DNA from: Chara braunii
Taxonomy: Eukaryota; Streptophyta; Charophyceae; Charales; Characeae
Assembly (NCBI GenBank): GCA_003427395.1
Contig: BFEA01000019.1
Coordinates: forward strand, 688,069 to 728,125
Length of the DNA: 40,057 bases
Direction: 5' to 3'
Shown: piece after piece, positions 9,661 to 20,685 of the stretch
Layout: every line of letters starts with the position of its first letter
Numbering within the stretch: position 1 is the stretch's first letter
The notes under the pieces: model-generated
What the model was told of the DNA's origin: nothing
What the model saw: the letters and a program-made list of their open reading frames with translations, nothing else
Databases searched by the model: none
Position numbers and translations under genes: made by a program

Positions 9661-11150
9661 CGAGTCATCAATGGGCTGCTGGAGTTCCCCATCGGGATTC
9701 CTTCCTTTTGTCTCAAGAGTCTACCTAATGCCCACAAAAGTGACATAAAGACATATTATTCAAATCGAATTCGATTTGCTCCTCATCAATGTAAATTTCA
9801 ATGCAAAATCATTTCACACCCAACCTTCTTCATTATTATTATTTACAAATGTTATTGTTTCTCCCCTCATCCCCACCAGCATAATTTTTTTTCCTTCCTT
9901 CTCATACAATGCAACCCATTCAATAACCGTTCTTACGAACTCATAAGGTAACTTAAGAAATATCTTTAAGTTACTCCTCTCTATTCTTCCTTTCTTGTGC
10001 CTGGCGACTCATCTTTTCCAGCTTCCTTCATAGTCGATGTATTGATTTGAGGTTGAATTGAGTTTCCTTCGAGAGTGGAAACAACAGCGCCTTCACAACT
10101 CTCTGCTTCGCCAATTTTGCTGGTTTCGAAAAGGGATGCGAGATTGGTCAGAACTTCAAGGGGTCTTTGTGGTTTGGCATCACATAAGTTCTTCTCCCTT
10201 GCCTATCTTCTCCAGCCCTTTCTCCCTAGACTTCTATTTTGCCTATGTCAACACATCCTCTTCATTCTTCCACACCGGCCCGAAAACCGGGTCGTCCCAA
10301 AATGCCATTTGCATCTCTTTTGTGCACAGCACGAGGGACATCACCATGGTTTCAACTGAGTTTTTATCCAAAGGGCTGAACACCTCACACTTTCATCTTT
10401 GTTTTAACCCCAACATATTATCAATCACGCCTTACTTCACTTATTGCCTTGTTTGATCTCTTACATCGTCCATGTGGTGTCGATCCCTGCCTTGGTAAAT
10501 TTGTTATTCACCTTCCAGACTCTTTCTCATTGTCATTCACCCTTAGAACGTCCTTGGAGTCGTACACACTCTCATGACTCTCATTAATGTCGTTTCTAGT
10601 ACTTACACGGAAAACAACCTGCCATTTTGATCTCCGAAGATCAAGATTTGCACAACTGCTACCATCTGGCGACTCATTCTTTCGATGGTTATGGAGAAAC
10701 TCTTTGATGGTCTTGTTCTTCCGCACGACCAACTGAAACTTTCGGCATTGCAGCTTCGCTATCGTCCCTGACGTATACTCTTCCAATCTTCCCCGTTGTA
10801 ATATTCTTGATCTTACCTCTCCTCGTTCGACTCATAGTTCCCTCCTATTGTTTTCTTCGTTGAAAATTCTGACATGGAATTCTCCCTTTCAGACTCCATG
10901 AACCACATTCTTCGAAGTATTCCTAACACTCTCTCAGGAGAACGAATACATGTTCTTGTACAACTCTACCAATTGTTTTGGGGTCATGGTCTCAAGCTTT
11001 TTATTTGACTAAAACTGCTTTAAGACTTGATTCAAGATCTTCCTTACCTTCGATTCACATGGAAACCTTTCAAAGTCTCTCAAGAACTTTATACTTCCTA
11101 CCTCCTAAAAACACTTTCCGTGTGGGGGTAAAGGGAATTTAATGTTTTCC
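9661..11150 (-). other. Possible decayed coding remains on the minus strand
   Basis: The minus strand gives broken but protein-like pieces, for example LETMTPKQLVELYKNMYSFS (about 10,950-11,010) and MSRTRRGKIKNITTGKIGRV (about 10,780-10,840), separated by stops and frame changes. This suggests an old transposon or pseudogene. No family is recognised and no intact frame exists. Confidence 0.25.
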
Positions 11151-11179
11151 AAAACATATGGAGGTCGAATCCATCTCTA

Positions 11180-11496
11180 AAGTTTGCGTTGTTTTTTTTT
11201 TCTTCTTTTTCTTCTTTGATGTGACTTTTTTTTTTTTTTTTTTTTCTTCTTCTTCTTCTTCTTTGCTGTTTCTTTTTTTCTGTTTCTTCTTCTTTTTCTT
11301 CCTTGCTGTTTTTTTTTTCCCCCTTAATCTTTTTCTTCTTCATCTTCTTTTTGTTCTTCTTCTTTTTGTTCTTTCCTTCTTCATCTTCTTCGTTTTTTTG
11401 TTCTTTGTTTTCTTCTTTGTCGTTTCAGTTGTTGTTTCTTGTTCTTCTTTTTCTTCTTGTTCTTCTCCTTCTTCTTCGGGCAATTAGGCGGCGATG

Positions 11497-11556
<60 letters not shown>

Positions 11557-11582
11557 CTGCCTCGTGGCAGCACGACGATGGT

Positions 11583-11620
<38 letters not shown>

Positions 11621-11672
11621 TTCTTCATCGCTTTTTTCTTGTTCTTCTTCTTCATTTTTGCTGGTGGGGGGG
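11180..11672. repeat. T/TTC-rich tract and GA microsatellites
   Basis: A TTC/T-rich run (about 11,190-11,475) is followed by (GA)n at about 11,500-11,553 and again at 11,586-11,616, then a second TTC tract and a G run. Homopurine/homopyrimidine strand asymmetry persists for almost 500 bp. Confidence 0.9.
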
Positions 11673-11770
11673 NNNNNNNNNNNNNNNNNNNNNNNNNNNN
11701 NNNNNNNNNNNNNNNNNNNNNNNNNNNNNNNNNNNNNNNNNNNNNNNNNNNNNNNNNNNNNNNNNNNNNN
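11673..11770. other. Assembly gap (98 N) inside a poly-G tract
   Basis: The gap is bordered by G runs on both sides (about 11,664-11,672 and 11,771-11,795). Its true length and content are unknown. Frames crossing it are not real evidence of coding. Confidence 0.95.
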
Positions 11771-11939
11771 GGGGGGGGGGGGGGGGGGGGGGGGGAGCGA
11801 CCTGCACAGGCGGCGCGCGGCTCCGCCTTTCCAGGGCGTGGCCGCGTGGAAACATAGTCACTCTGCCTACGCAACGGGGTAGCAGCCAGCCTCTTTGGCC
11901 GCGTCTTAGGCCGCGGGATCCGCGGCTGAGGGTGCCACA

Positions 11940-13157
11940 TAGGTAACCTGGAAGACCAGGTATTAAAAATGAAGACTCGTCACGACACAGAGGAGTGAAA
12001 GGAACGTGAGAAGAAAGAGATGGAGGAGAAACTGGCACGTGAAAAAGAAAAGCAACTGAAGAAAGAGACAAAGAAGAAGGAGAGAAAATTTTCATAGAGA
12101 ATTTGGGGAGTCAATGAATTCTCGTGTCGATGCGGTACTTGAGGGGTTACTCATAAAAAAAAATAAAAATAAAAAAAATGATGAGGAGCTCGATAAGTTG
12201 AAGGCGGAGGTCGAGAGTTTGAGACGGATGCAGTTTACAATGGGGGCAAGCGGTGGCAATGTTCCGCCCTTGTCTACGGATGCTATTATTAAGCATAGTA
12301 GAGAACAGGAGGAAGATCCGATGAAAAAGAAAAGAGAATGAAGAGAATGGAGGTAGAAATTCGACAGTTAACATGACAACACGTTCGGAAATGCGAAAGC
12401 ATGGAAACTAGAAGCACATCGGCATGGGAACAAACAACGCAGTTATTGGACAGACTCCCAACTACACAAGCAAAAGTTCGGCCAAGGTGTGCCTCGCTCA
12501 AGTCTCCAGACTCCAAGCACTTCTAACCCCTTCAATATCACGACATGTTACGCTCGGCAAGGGCAAGCTCTAAAAGAACAAGAAGCCTTGGAACATAATG
12601 GACGACATTTGGCAGAACAGGAAGTGGAGAGATTGAAGGAGTTACGAATAGGCGAAGTTGGAGGTTGTCGAGAAGTTGATCAAGAAGTTAAACTCAAGAA
12701 TGAGATCGCAAGATTAAAAATGGAGACACCGCAAAGAACTCCGGGAACTATTTTGCGCTCGAGACTGGGTGATGTATCATGAGCATCAGGAATGAAGACA
12801 GGGAAAGGAAAACATCAGGCGGACCAAGTGGGTCTAATCAATGAGAAAAAACACTTTTAACACCTTGTAGAATCTGATTAAATTTTTTAAGAATCTTTGC
12901 AATATCCAAGTTCACCCAGGCCAATTTGGCATGAAAATCGCCACGTGCGGCGTCCATTGAAAAAATACGATATCACGACTATCTGTAAGCGTGAAGGTGT
13001 AGTATACACGACACTTGAACAGGCAAAAACAAACATATTGCATAAGAGGGTTTCGCTTGCCTTCGGAGATTACGTACCTTCGTCGGTGGATGTTTCTGAC
13101 GATACAAATTACTCCGCCGACCTCGAAGGAACGAACAATGCCAAGTCAACATCTTAG
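11940..13157 (+). pseudogene. Degenerate retroelement frame, Lys/Glu-rich coiled coil (gag-like)
   Basis: A series of plus-strand pieces in changing frames reads as one decayed protein. First come charged helical segments (KEREKKEMEEKLAREKEKQL near 12,000-12,060; DEELDKLKAEVESLRRMQ near 12,182-12,240). Then comes LKNEIARLKMETPQRTP (12,693-12,745). A final segment contains YDITTICKREGVVYTTLEQA (12,968-13,024). Stops and frameshifts separate the pieces. The charged coiled coil followed downstream by a reverse transcriptase suggests the first half of a retroelement. The resemblance to Chara transposon proteins is from memory only. It is not functional as assembled. Confidence 0.55.
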
Positions 13158-14804
13158 GTTCCATCCCGGGTGCGTTGCAGTTATGGCAATTAACTTAGGT
13201 AAGTTAGGTTCCATCCCGAGTGCATCTTGGTTATGACAGTTATCTAAGTGGTGCTCTGCTCTCCGTTGCTCTTTTCCAAGTCTTCTTCGGTGTCGTGTGG
13301 TAAGTCGTATTCTCTGCTCAGTAGTCGTTGGATTGATTCTGCTTCAGGAAGTCGATGGAGTTAGTCAGTTTGAAAGTTCATGACCATCTATCTCGACTTA
13401 TGGCCCCTCCTTTCATTCTTGATGATTGTATGTGCACTAATTTATATTCTCCTCTCTCCATGGTACCGACATATGTAGATAAATCGCACCGATCACTACT
13501 TATTCATCAAACGTTAGTGAGTAATGGTTATCGTTCTATATCGATGCTTGAGGAGATGCGGAAGTCACATATATGTTGCCGTGCTTGTACGACCGAAGGC
13601 GCAATAATTGTGAGCAATTTTTTATTTAGAACTTTTCATCATACCGATCACGACTTATTCACGAGGTGGAATGAGCATGTATTTAGAGCTTCTAATCAAA
13701 CGTTGGTGAGTTATAGTTATCGTAATGAAAGACTATATTGATGCTTGAGAAGATGCGGAACTCACATGTACGTTGTGGTGCTTGTACGCCCGAAGGTACA
13801 GATGATTGTGAGCAATTTTTTATTCAAAACTTTTCATCTCCCTCCAATGTTAGAGATAAGCCGCGTCGGTCAATGTGGTAAGGGCGTGGACTTTGAAAGA
13901 AGTTAAGGGAGAAAAACCGTCGGGGGAATCTGTTGAATGAGGCAACTAAAGATCACTGGGTGGTTGTTTTTCGATCAAGTTCTGGTGTCGTTTCATCAAG
14001 ATTAAGCAGAATTTTGGATTGTTGTTATGATGACAGACGTCAAAGATGTGTGGTGGTTGGCAGTGGTGATTATGCTTTGTTTGAATCTTGGAACGTTCTG
14101 CGTATGTGATACAAGATTTGAATGTCCTAATCTATCATTAAGAATTTGAATCCTTATCGTTGTTATGATGACAGACGTCAAAGATGTGTGGTGGTTGGCA
14201 TGTTACTCTTCGTTTGAATCTTGGAACGTTCTATGTACGTGGTATGGTACCTCTATTGTTTGCTGTAAGTTTGGTACCAAGCAACTGTGTAGGTCTCGAG
14301 AGTGGTTACGAGGTGGAATCGTTCTCACCTTCCGTTCTGTCATTTTGTTTCTGGGGTCCTTTTAAAAGCTGAAGATCCCCTTGACGAGAACGCAGATTGT
14401 GCTTCAGGTGCTATTGCCACTTCGTGGCCTGGTTCCCGCTCTTCGAACCCTGGTATGTGTGCGCTTATTCAACGCAATATACAGGAAAACGCTGTCTCTT
14501 TCCTGACCGAACGCGTCTACTTCCTAATCCTACCCGCTCCTCCCGCACCTCACGTTCACGAACCCTTTCAACTGCGTCTCGTAAATATGGTTGCTGGTTG
14601 ACCAAGGGTTCATCCTTCCCGGTGAACCCCTTTCACGACAGGCGATGGTCCCCATCTTCAGTTCGTCAATTTGCTTTTCAGTAATCCAATTTCTCGAAAA
14701 ACTTTTTATCCCCGGGTGTTTGATCAACTAATCTTCGCCTACTCTGCTATTGGTAGTTTCTTTGAGACGCGCACAAGGGCGGGCTCGATCAAGGTGTATT
14801 TTGT
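13158..14804 (+). repeat. Stretch with several independent tandem duplications
   Basis: 'taggttccatccc' occurs at about 13,157 and 13,206. A 189-bp diverged pair ('atcaaacgtt(a/g)gtgagt') starts at about 13,508 and 13,697. A 138-bp pair (gttgttatgatgacagacgt) starts at 14,021 and 14,159. A 61-bp pair (ggctcgatcaaggtgtattt) starts at 14,782 and 14,843. The stretch lies between the coiled-coil and reverse-transcriptase remnants and is probably the decayed middle of that element. No intact frame is present. Confidence 0.65.
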
Positions 14805-16520
14805 CCTGTGTCGCCAACGTCCGTTTTAGCGTATATTAATGTGGCTCGATCAAGGTGTATTTTGTCCTGTGTGGCCAACGTCTGCTTTAGCATACATAAA
14901 CGTCTCGTGGTTCGCACAATTTATAATAAGAATCTCCGCAAAGCGGCTGTCAGGAAAGTGCATGCGATTCGTCTTCTATCGCTATATGTGGCATGGGAAG
15001 GTTTGTTGGTGTGGCGGATGCTCGTGCATGGTGTAAGAACAAGTCGGTGGGTGATATTATTTTCAAGTATCGAAAAGCGGCACGTGTAGCAGCGGTGGAA
15101 TGCAACCGTTCTACTTTTGATCTATCCTTCCCTGATATCATGCTATATTCTAAAAGCATCTTACGTCCTTCATAGCGTTTTGTTCCATATTTACGTCATC
15201 GACTTTTGAACGTTTTTCACTCTCTTCAATTATCCTCCTCATCCTCTTCAATCTCTGGTGATCTATTCAACAAGGTTAACCTCAAGAATTGCTTGACCTC
15301 TGGCTCTGCGAATTCCTCCTCTACTCAGTCGAGTGTTGATTTGGTGGCAAGGTGTCGCCGTCGTCTTGAAGGCTTAGTTTGCTGCCCCATAGATCGTAAT
15401 ATGGTTAACACGTTTGTGTGTTGTCTGGTGGTTCATAGAAAGGGTTCGGAGAAGCTGTTCAGTTTGGATAAACTGTTCTTACAGAACTCCTCTTCTGCTA
15501 GATGTATAAAGAAACTTTTGTTCCATTTGTTGACATAAGACTGCTTGCACAGTTTGTTTGCAATTTGGTGCGCAGCGTGTAATCATATCATTTATACATA
15601 ATTCTCCAATCATTTGCGTACTTGAACGCATAAATTCATGAAAATGTATTACGTTATTTGCCTGTACGTGGTATTATTGGACTTATCTTTTTGCTGGAAA
15701 TTTTCTTAGTTTCTGAGGTGCTTACTAATTGTGGGAGTAGGTATGCTGAATATGAATTGCAGAAGGTAGCTCCTTGGAAGAAAAACATGTCGGCAGGGCA
15801 TCTTGCATATTGAAGTATGATAATGAGAAGAGATGGTGGCCACTCTACCCATCCTATTCTGAGTGTTCGGCCTTTGGAGGACAATTGGTCTCTCGGAGTG
15901 TCAATCAGATGTTGTGGAAGCTTCCTCTAGATTCAAATTTCAAATTACATCTCTCAAGGGATTCGAACAAATGGTTCAAGCGGGATCAATTTTGGGTGTC
16001 TGTGCATTATTTGATGTGAAAGAAATGTTTTCAAATCTACTGCATTCTTCTTTTTCTTCTCGCATTGTGCTGGGCTGTTGACTATCAGCTCCGCATTCTT
16101 CTTTTCTTCTCGAATTGTGCTGGGCCGTTGATTATCGGCTGGGTAGTGGGTATAAATCCGTTGTTGTGCGGAAAAGATGAAACAATGCTAAATTGTGTAA
16201 AGAAGAAAGAGGAGCCCTGCTGCGGCATACCATCTGCATTCCCATGGGGAACTCTTAAGAGTCCACTATTTGCTTGTCTGCTACATGTTTTCAATGACTT
16301 TTCCTTTCCGACCTCCCTTTCTACTTTCACGTCCTCCGTTCCACAACTTTGAATTCCTTTGGCGGATGACGTGTCGGTATTTGTTGTGTGTGATATTCGC
16401 GTGACTGATTCGCGTAAACAGGCTGCACAGTTATTTGGAGTTTGTCATTGTGCTACAATGATAATTTGACTTTGGAAAAGACGACTGAGGGACAGACGCA
16501 GGATTACTTAGATTCTACAT
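14805..16520 (+). pseudogene. Reverse-transcriptase pseudogene of a retroelement
   Basis: Reading across frames gives the ordered landmarks of a reverse transcriptase. VGVADARAWCKNKSVGDIIF (about 15,005-15,064) and RRLEGLVCCPIDRN (about 15,359-15,400) lie upstream. Motif A-like FDVKEMFSN is at 16,010-16,036. Motif B-like IPMG (16,238-16,249) is followed one frame over by KSPLFACL. The catalytic motif C-like ADDVSVFVV (16,362-16,388) comes next, and then NLTLEKTTEGQ (16,463-16,495). The motif order and the DD pair are characteristic of the family, but stops and at least three frame changes make it dead. An IPMG type of motif B argues against copia/gypsy and for a Penelope-like or other non-LTR lineage; the class is uncertain. 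A duplicated 60-bp segment at 16,040-16,140 breaks the region after motif A. Confidence 0.7.
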
Positions 16521-16588
16521 GTTGAAGGTTTTTCCTGTTTACTTTAGCCAAGATTGGGTTTCGTTTCAAGGTGTTCTTTAGGTGTATT

Positions 16589-16753
16589 TCAGTTGGAATT
16601 CATGCTTGGCATATGCCTGCATTGACTGAATTTTTTGGTGTCGATTCTGTATTACAATTTGGAGGAGGTACTTTAGGTCATCCTTGGGGACATGCTCCAA
16701 GAGCCGTACCTAACCGAGTAGCCATGGAAGCTTGTGTACAAGCACGCAATGAG
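16589..16753 (+). pseudogene. rbcL: Nuclear copy of a plastid rbcL fragment (NUPT)
   Basis: About 55 codons in one open frame match the C-terminal half of the Rubisco large subunit, including the stretches [14 protein letters not shown] and EACVQARNE with [10 protein letters not shown] before them. In genuine rbcL the segment continues on both sides; here both flanks are unrelated. Several normally conserved residues differ (for example [10 protein letters not shown] where GNAPGAVANR is usual), consistent with decay in the nucleus. It is not expected to be functional. Confidence 0.9.
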
Positions 16754-17098
16754 AGAAGCCGGGTGGGACGTATGCCTTACCCTTAAAAAGCAAGCAAGGG
16801 CGGAAGGGATATAAGTTTACTTTTTAAAGTATTCAAGATTTCGCATCCTACTCACGCAAGCCACAGAGAAAGGTAGATAAGTTCCTTCCTCCCGCCCTCG
16901 TGCCAGGAGCTCTACTAACGTTTTGAGGTACAGAACTTCCATTCCCGTTCACTCCCAAAGTCGAGTTGTGGCCAAGAGGTTATCCCTATTGGTATGTCAA
17001 TTATACTTTTATCAACTTTCCCAGGAAGTTTGCAAGATTTTAGGATCCTTGACTGCCCATCCTAACCGGATGGGGAAGTTTTTTTTTTCATTTTTTTT
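16754..17098. other. Unassigned stretch
   Basis: Nothing recognised; it ends in a T-rich run that borders the next element. Confidence 0.4.
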
Positions 17099-17383
17099 CT
17101 AGGATACCAGCCGGGCCGCCCGGCTCCCGGGTGGCCAGCCCGTGCAAGGATCAGGAAAGGTCCCAGCAAAAAAAAAAAAAAAAAAAAAAACCTCCAAAAA
17201 TTCTGAAAAAAATACTATGTTATGCAGAAAAATAAACTGAACAACTTTTGCCTCAGGGTGACATCGAAATTCTTCACCAATTTAAAATACAAAATAAAAT
17301 TAAAAAATATTTTATTTATTTATTTATTTTTAATTATTTTGGCCCGGCCGGGCAAGTGACCCCGGGCCACTCTGGTAGCCTAG
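17099..17383. mobile_element. Family D inverted-repeat element, 285 bp
   Basis: The ends are CTAGGATACCAG and CTGGTAGCCTAG. Inside are GC-rich palindromic stretches near both ends, an A run, 'actatgttatgcag', 'aacttttgcctcagggtgac' and AT-rich DNA. T runs flank both sides. Related copies are at 18.7, 19.97-20.17 and 31.9-32.05 kb. It is non-coding and probably a MITE mobilised in trans. Confidence 0.75.
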
Positions 17384-17881
17384 GTTTTTTTTGTTTTTTT
17401 TTTTCGGGGGGGGGGAGGGCAGGGGGACGGTCCGACCAGCGTCACTAAGGCGGGTGATAGGTTGTCAGGTAGTCAAACTCGGGAACTTCGGCACCGACGG
17501 TGGGGCCTCAAATCCTCAAACAAGGGTCGTTTGGCTGTGAGTTGAGTTTTTTATGATCGATGAATTTTGGCTGTGGGGTAGAACTTTAGCGTACACACTC
17601 ACCTTGGAAACGGAATACGAAGTCTTGAGCCCAGGCCGTTAGCAAATATGGTAAAAGCTCGTGTCGTGCTGTTGACATGGGCCTCGAACCCAGGATTCAA
17701 AATGGCACTGTCGTATTGGGCGGCTTTTTGGTCAATCTTTGATGTAAGGACTCGAACCCACAGCATCTGGTTTCTAGGACTCCATGAACGTAGACACAAT
17801 CATAGGGCACACCTTTTTATCATGCTCTTGAGTGACACTCTTGATACGGTACCATGAGGTGTGTGGCTGAATCTGAACCGG
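17384..17881. other. Unassigned stretch with T-arm-like motifs
   Basis: On the minus strand two phrases resemble tRNA T arms or Pol III B boxes (GGGTTCGAGGCCC near 17,690 and GGGTTCGAGTCC near 17,745). No full tRNA can be folded around them; a tRNA-derived SINE remnant is possible. The last 70 bp are repeated at 18,041-18,115. Confidence 0.35.
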
Positions 17882-18041
17882 TTAAACCACCAGTACTTGG
17901 CCCAGCTATCGGCCGCGGGAAAAAAATAGAGTAGAAACGTTTCTAGTTGGATGAATTTGGGCGCTCCTGTAGTGGCCCGTACGTTTCCTAAAATTGCGTA
18001 ACGTTAACGCTACACGACTGTAGGAAGTACTGGTGGTTTAA
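17882..18041. mobile_element. Family A inverted-repeat element, 152 bp, with TTAA target duplication
   Basis: The element (17,886-18,037) begins ACCACCAGTACTT and ends with the complement AAGTACTGGTGGT; TTAA lies immediately outside both ends. The flanking DNA is itself duplicated: the copy at 18,041-18,115 reads '..ggaccggttaagcgg', an unoccupied version of this site with a single TTAA. TTAA duplication is typical of piggyBac-type transposition; because TTAA is palindromic, a TA duplication cannot be excluded. A copy of the same subfamily lies in the opposite orientation at 23,466-23,615. Confidence 0.85.
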
Positions 18042-18144
18042 GTTTTTTTTTCATGCTCTCGGGCGATACTTTTGATATGGTACCATGAGGTGTACGGCTG
18101 ACTCTGGACCGGTTAAGCGGATGAAGTGTTAACAAAAGCCTATT

Positions 18145-18291
18145 AAAAGGTAAAGCAAATAGTGAAACAAAGACAAGACCTATTGCGGCAACACCTAATT
18201 TATTCAGTATACTACGAAGAATTGCATAAATAGGTAAAAAATACCATTCTGGCATTATGTTAGCTGGCATTGACATAGGATTTGCTCTGTC
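18145..18291 (-). pseudogene. cob: Nuclear copy of a mitochondrial cytochrome b fragment (NUMT)
   Basis: About 49 codons read [20 protein letters not shown], then [27 protein letters not shown]. This is the well-conserved PEWYFLP region of cytochrome b of respiratory complex III. The YAILRS...KLG spacing fits mitochondrial cob better than plastid petD. The fragment lacks both ends of the gene and one of the two usual glycines in KLGG. The flanks are repeats. It is non-functional. Confidence 0.88.
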
Positions 18292-18695
18292 CTTTCATAG
18301 GAATAGTGGCACTTGTTTTCAATCCTCGGCAAGATAAATAGGATGGTGTTTTTTTGTCAATTGTTACCTCGAACCGTAAAGACCCCTGATGATGACTGGG
18401 GTGGCAGCCAGCCGAGACCGGCAGGGTTCCGCCATGATTGGAATTGACTCGGCAGCTTCAATGTGATTTTCTAATGCAAGTGGGAGTTTTTCGCGATTAT
18501 GTGTGTCTTGCTTCGGTGGTCTTCCTTATCATCTTGAGTTTTTCTGTCTTCTTCCTTCCTCCTTCAGCCTACTACCACAACTCGTCGTTTTCCACCCTTC
18601 ACCTATGTTGTGTCGACTTGTCATGGACGGCTTACTTACCTGTGCGTGTGTTAGTTTACTGACAACAGATTACAACAGACAAAGGGACAGCCGGG
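18292..18695. other. Unassigned stretch
   Basis: Short frames only; nothing is recognised. Confidence 0.4.
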
Positions 18696-18850
18696 TGATC
18701 CTGCTCTCAGGGTCACATCGAAACTCTTCACTAAAAAAAAAGTTAAAAATAAAACATAAAAATAATTCTCTTAAATTATTTTCAACTTTTTTGTTCAATT
18801 CCAGTCCGCTGGCCGTGCAAGCGGTCCCGGGCCGCTCTGGTAACGTAGGC
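18696..18850. mobile_element. Family D element remnant
   Basis: It shares 'tcagggtcacatcgaaa', an AT-rich centre and the end 'gtcccgggccgctctggtaa' with the copies at 17.1 and 20.0 kb. The left terminal repeat is missing or too diverged to see. Confidence 0.6.
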
Positions 18851-19612
18851 TTTGAGAGTCTCAATGTTATCTCATACATGGCAAGGGCCGAAGTGGTTGC
18901 AAAATGGTTGACAGAGCCAGGGGAAGACGACACTGAACTCGCGGGGAGGCGTTTTCAAGTGAAATTTAGGCTTTGGTTAACTAGAGTGAAGAGTAGAATG
19001 AAGTGAGTTCAGACACGCGGAAAGCGACAACTCATGCTAGGTGATGGGTTCTTCTCTCCAGTTGGGGGGGGGAGAGGGGGGGGGGGACAAAGCTCCAATC
19101 TATTCTTGGGGAGCAGCACTCAATTCAATTACTTGGTCTGTGTAAAATCTTCCATCCGGAGAACATGTGATGAAGGATTTCCCTCGATTGCAGGAGGTGT
19201 CATGAATCTATTACCATCACGTTTGAACTGCAGCGAAACGACACAACATGGATGGTAGACAGCATATGGGTAGCAACCATAGATTCCCCTACAGAAAAGA
19301 CAGAAAAAAACACCATTGGCTGAGACACTGCTCTCTGCTCTGCACTCTGCGCTCTGCGAGCGGCATGTTCATAAAAAAAGGAAGAGGAAAAAAAAAAGAA
19401 AAAAACGCATTGATGGAGACTATGAAAAGCGGATTGCGTTCATTGACGCCTCGCTGTAAGGAATGCAAGTGGTTCTCCATACACAAGAGGAAGTGTACAG
19501 GAAGAAGAGATGATGACTCAGGACACCAGAGAAGCAGGGCCGGGAGCCAAGCGGGCCCCTCACATCTGGCCAGCAGAGTGGAACCACACGCCGAGGCTAC
19601 CTTCTTCACCCA
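18851..19612. other. Unassigned stretch
   Basis: Contains a G-rich run at about 19,063-19,086 and A-rich runs near 19,372-19,406. No gene is supported. Confidence 0.4.
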
Positions 19613-19706
19613 AATGCAACGTACAGTCATTATAACTGTATTTTTAGGGTATCTTTCAGTAGTGTAAATACGGAAAAAATCGTTGGACGTTGTATTCGGG
19701 CGAGGA
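19613..19706. mobile_element. Family C inverted-repeat element
   Basis: Starts TCTTCACCCAAATGCAACG and ends 'tgtattcgggcgagga', matching the 100-bp element at 6,935 with substitutions. Confidence 0.65.
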
Positions 19707-19822
19707 AAGTAGTCAGCATGGGCATCGATGACAGTTACAAGCACAGTCCCATTTCAGGACGGCCAGAATGTTCTCAGATCAATGCACTCCCAAGGCAGAA
19801 AGAGCCCGAGGCCCTGCTGCTT

Positions 19823-19964
19823 GGGGCCTCACCACATGGCACACGGAACGAAAACAAACTGCATCTGCCCACAAAAGGTGGCAAAATACTCTCGTCACCA
19901 CATGGCACACGGAATGAAAACGAACTGCATCTGCCCACAAAAGGTGGCAAAACACTTTCGTTAC
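19823..19964. mobile_element. Family B left-half, tandemly duplicated (68 bp twice)
   Basis: 'ccacatggcacacgga' followed by 'actgcatctgcccacaaaag' occurs at about 19,831 and 19,899. The second copy is interrupted by a family D element and resumes at 20,167 with 'tcgttactgtttat', as in the intact family B copy at 20,686. Confidence 0.7.
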
Positions 19965-20166
19965 CTAGGCTACCAAACTATCCGGAAAAAAAAACTATGT
20001 TCTGCAGAAAAGTAAACTGAACAACTTTTGCCTCAGGGTCACATCGAAATTCTTTGCCAAATTTAAAATATAAAATAAAATTTTAAAATCTACTTTTTAT
20101 TTTTAAAATTTTAAATCTTTTTTACCCGGCCGGGCAAGTGACCCCGGGCCACTCTGGTAGCCTAGC
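19965..20166. mobile_element. Family D element nested in a family B copy, 7-bp target duplication
   Basis: The ends are CTAGGCTACCA and CTCTGGTAGCCTAG. The sequence TCGTTAC occurs immediately before (19,958-19,964) and just after (20,167-20,173). The interrupted family B sequence is continuous if the insert is removed. Family D is therefore younger than this family B copy. Confidence 0.78.
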
Positions 20167-20529
20167 TCGTTACTGTTTATCTACGTTGTTGTTTTTTTCT
20201 CTGTCCGGCCAGGACCATGTCCCATATGCACCGTTTAGTGGACCTAGTTCAATGGAGGGACAGCTGAAACTGTTTTTTTTTATTCATTTAAAATTCAAAA
20301 ATGCATTAAAAATCCGCAAAAGATGCAATTCATTCATTTTCCTTTTTTTTCCACAATTGGAGTGGCATACATGACGTCCACTACCTATAATGGGAACTTG
20401 CTGCCATCCGACACGCCCGGTCCGCCTTCACAGCTAAAACTGTGAAATCCGACTCTCCGATCCTGCGAATGGACACGCATGCATCTGGCCACGTTTTGAG
20501 AAGGATGGACCCGTGCTTTTTCTCACTTG

Positions 20530-20531
<2 letters not shown>
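20167..20531. other. Family B remainder, then unassigned DNA
   Basis: The first 25 bp continue the interrupted family B copy. A phrase 'tggacctagttcaatggagg' recurs at about 21,466 as 'cgacctagctcaacggagg', pointing to a further shared repeat. No gene is seen. Confidence 0.45.

Positions 20532-20579
<48 letters not shown>
20532..20579 (+). repeat. GT dinucleotide microsatellite
   Basis: A perfect or nearly perfect (GT)n run of about 48 bp. It explains the poly-CV and poly-TH frames here. Confidence 0.97.
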
Positions 20580-20580
<1 letters not shown>

Positions 20581-20685
20581 TTCGTCGACAAACCGTGTGT
20601 TCGTGTGAGGGCCTCCGATGAGGAGGACGAGCAAAGAAACTACGACATACAGATCTGCACTTCCGCAACGGATGTTGGATGTGTG

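Noticed and set aside
11439-12095. Frames running through the N gap
   Set aside because: Undefined bases and GA or G runs keep these frames open artificially.
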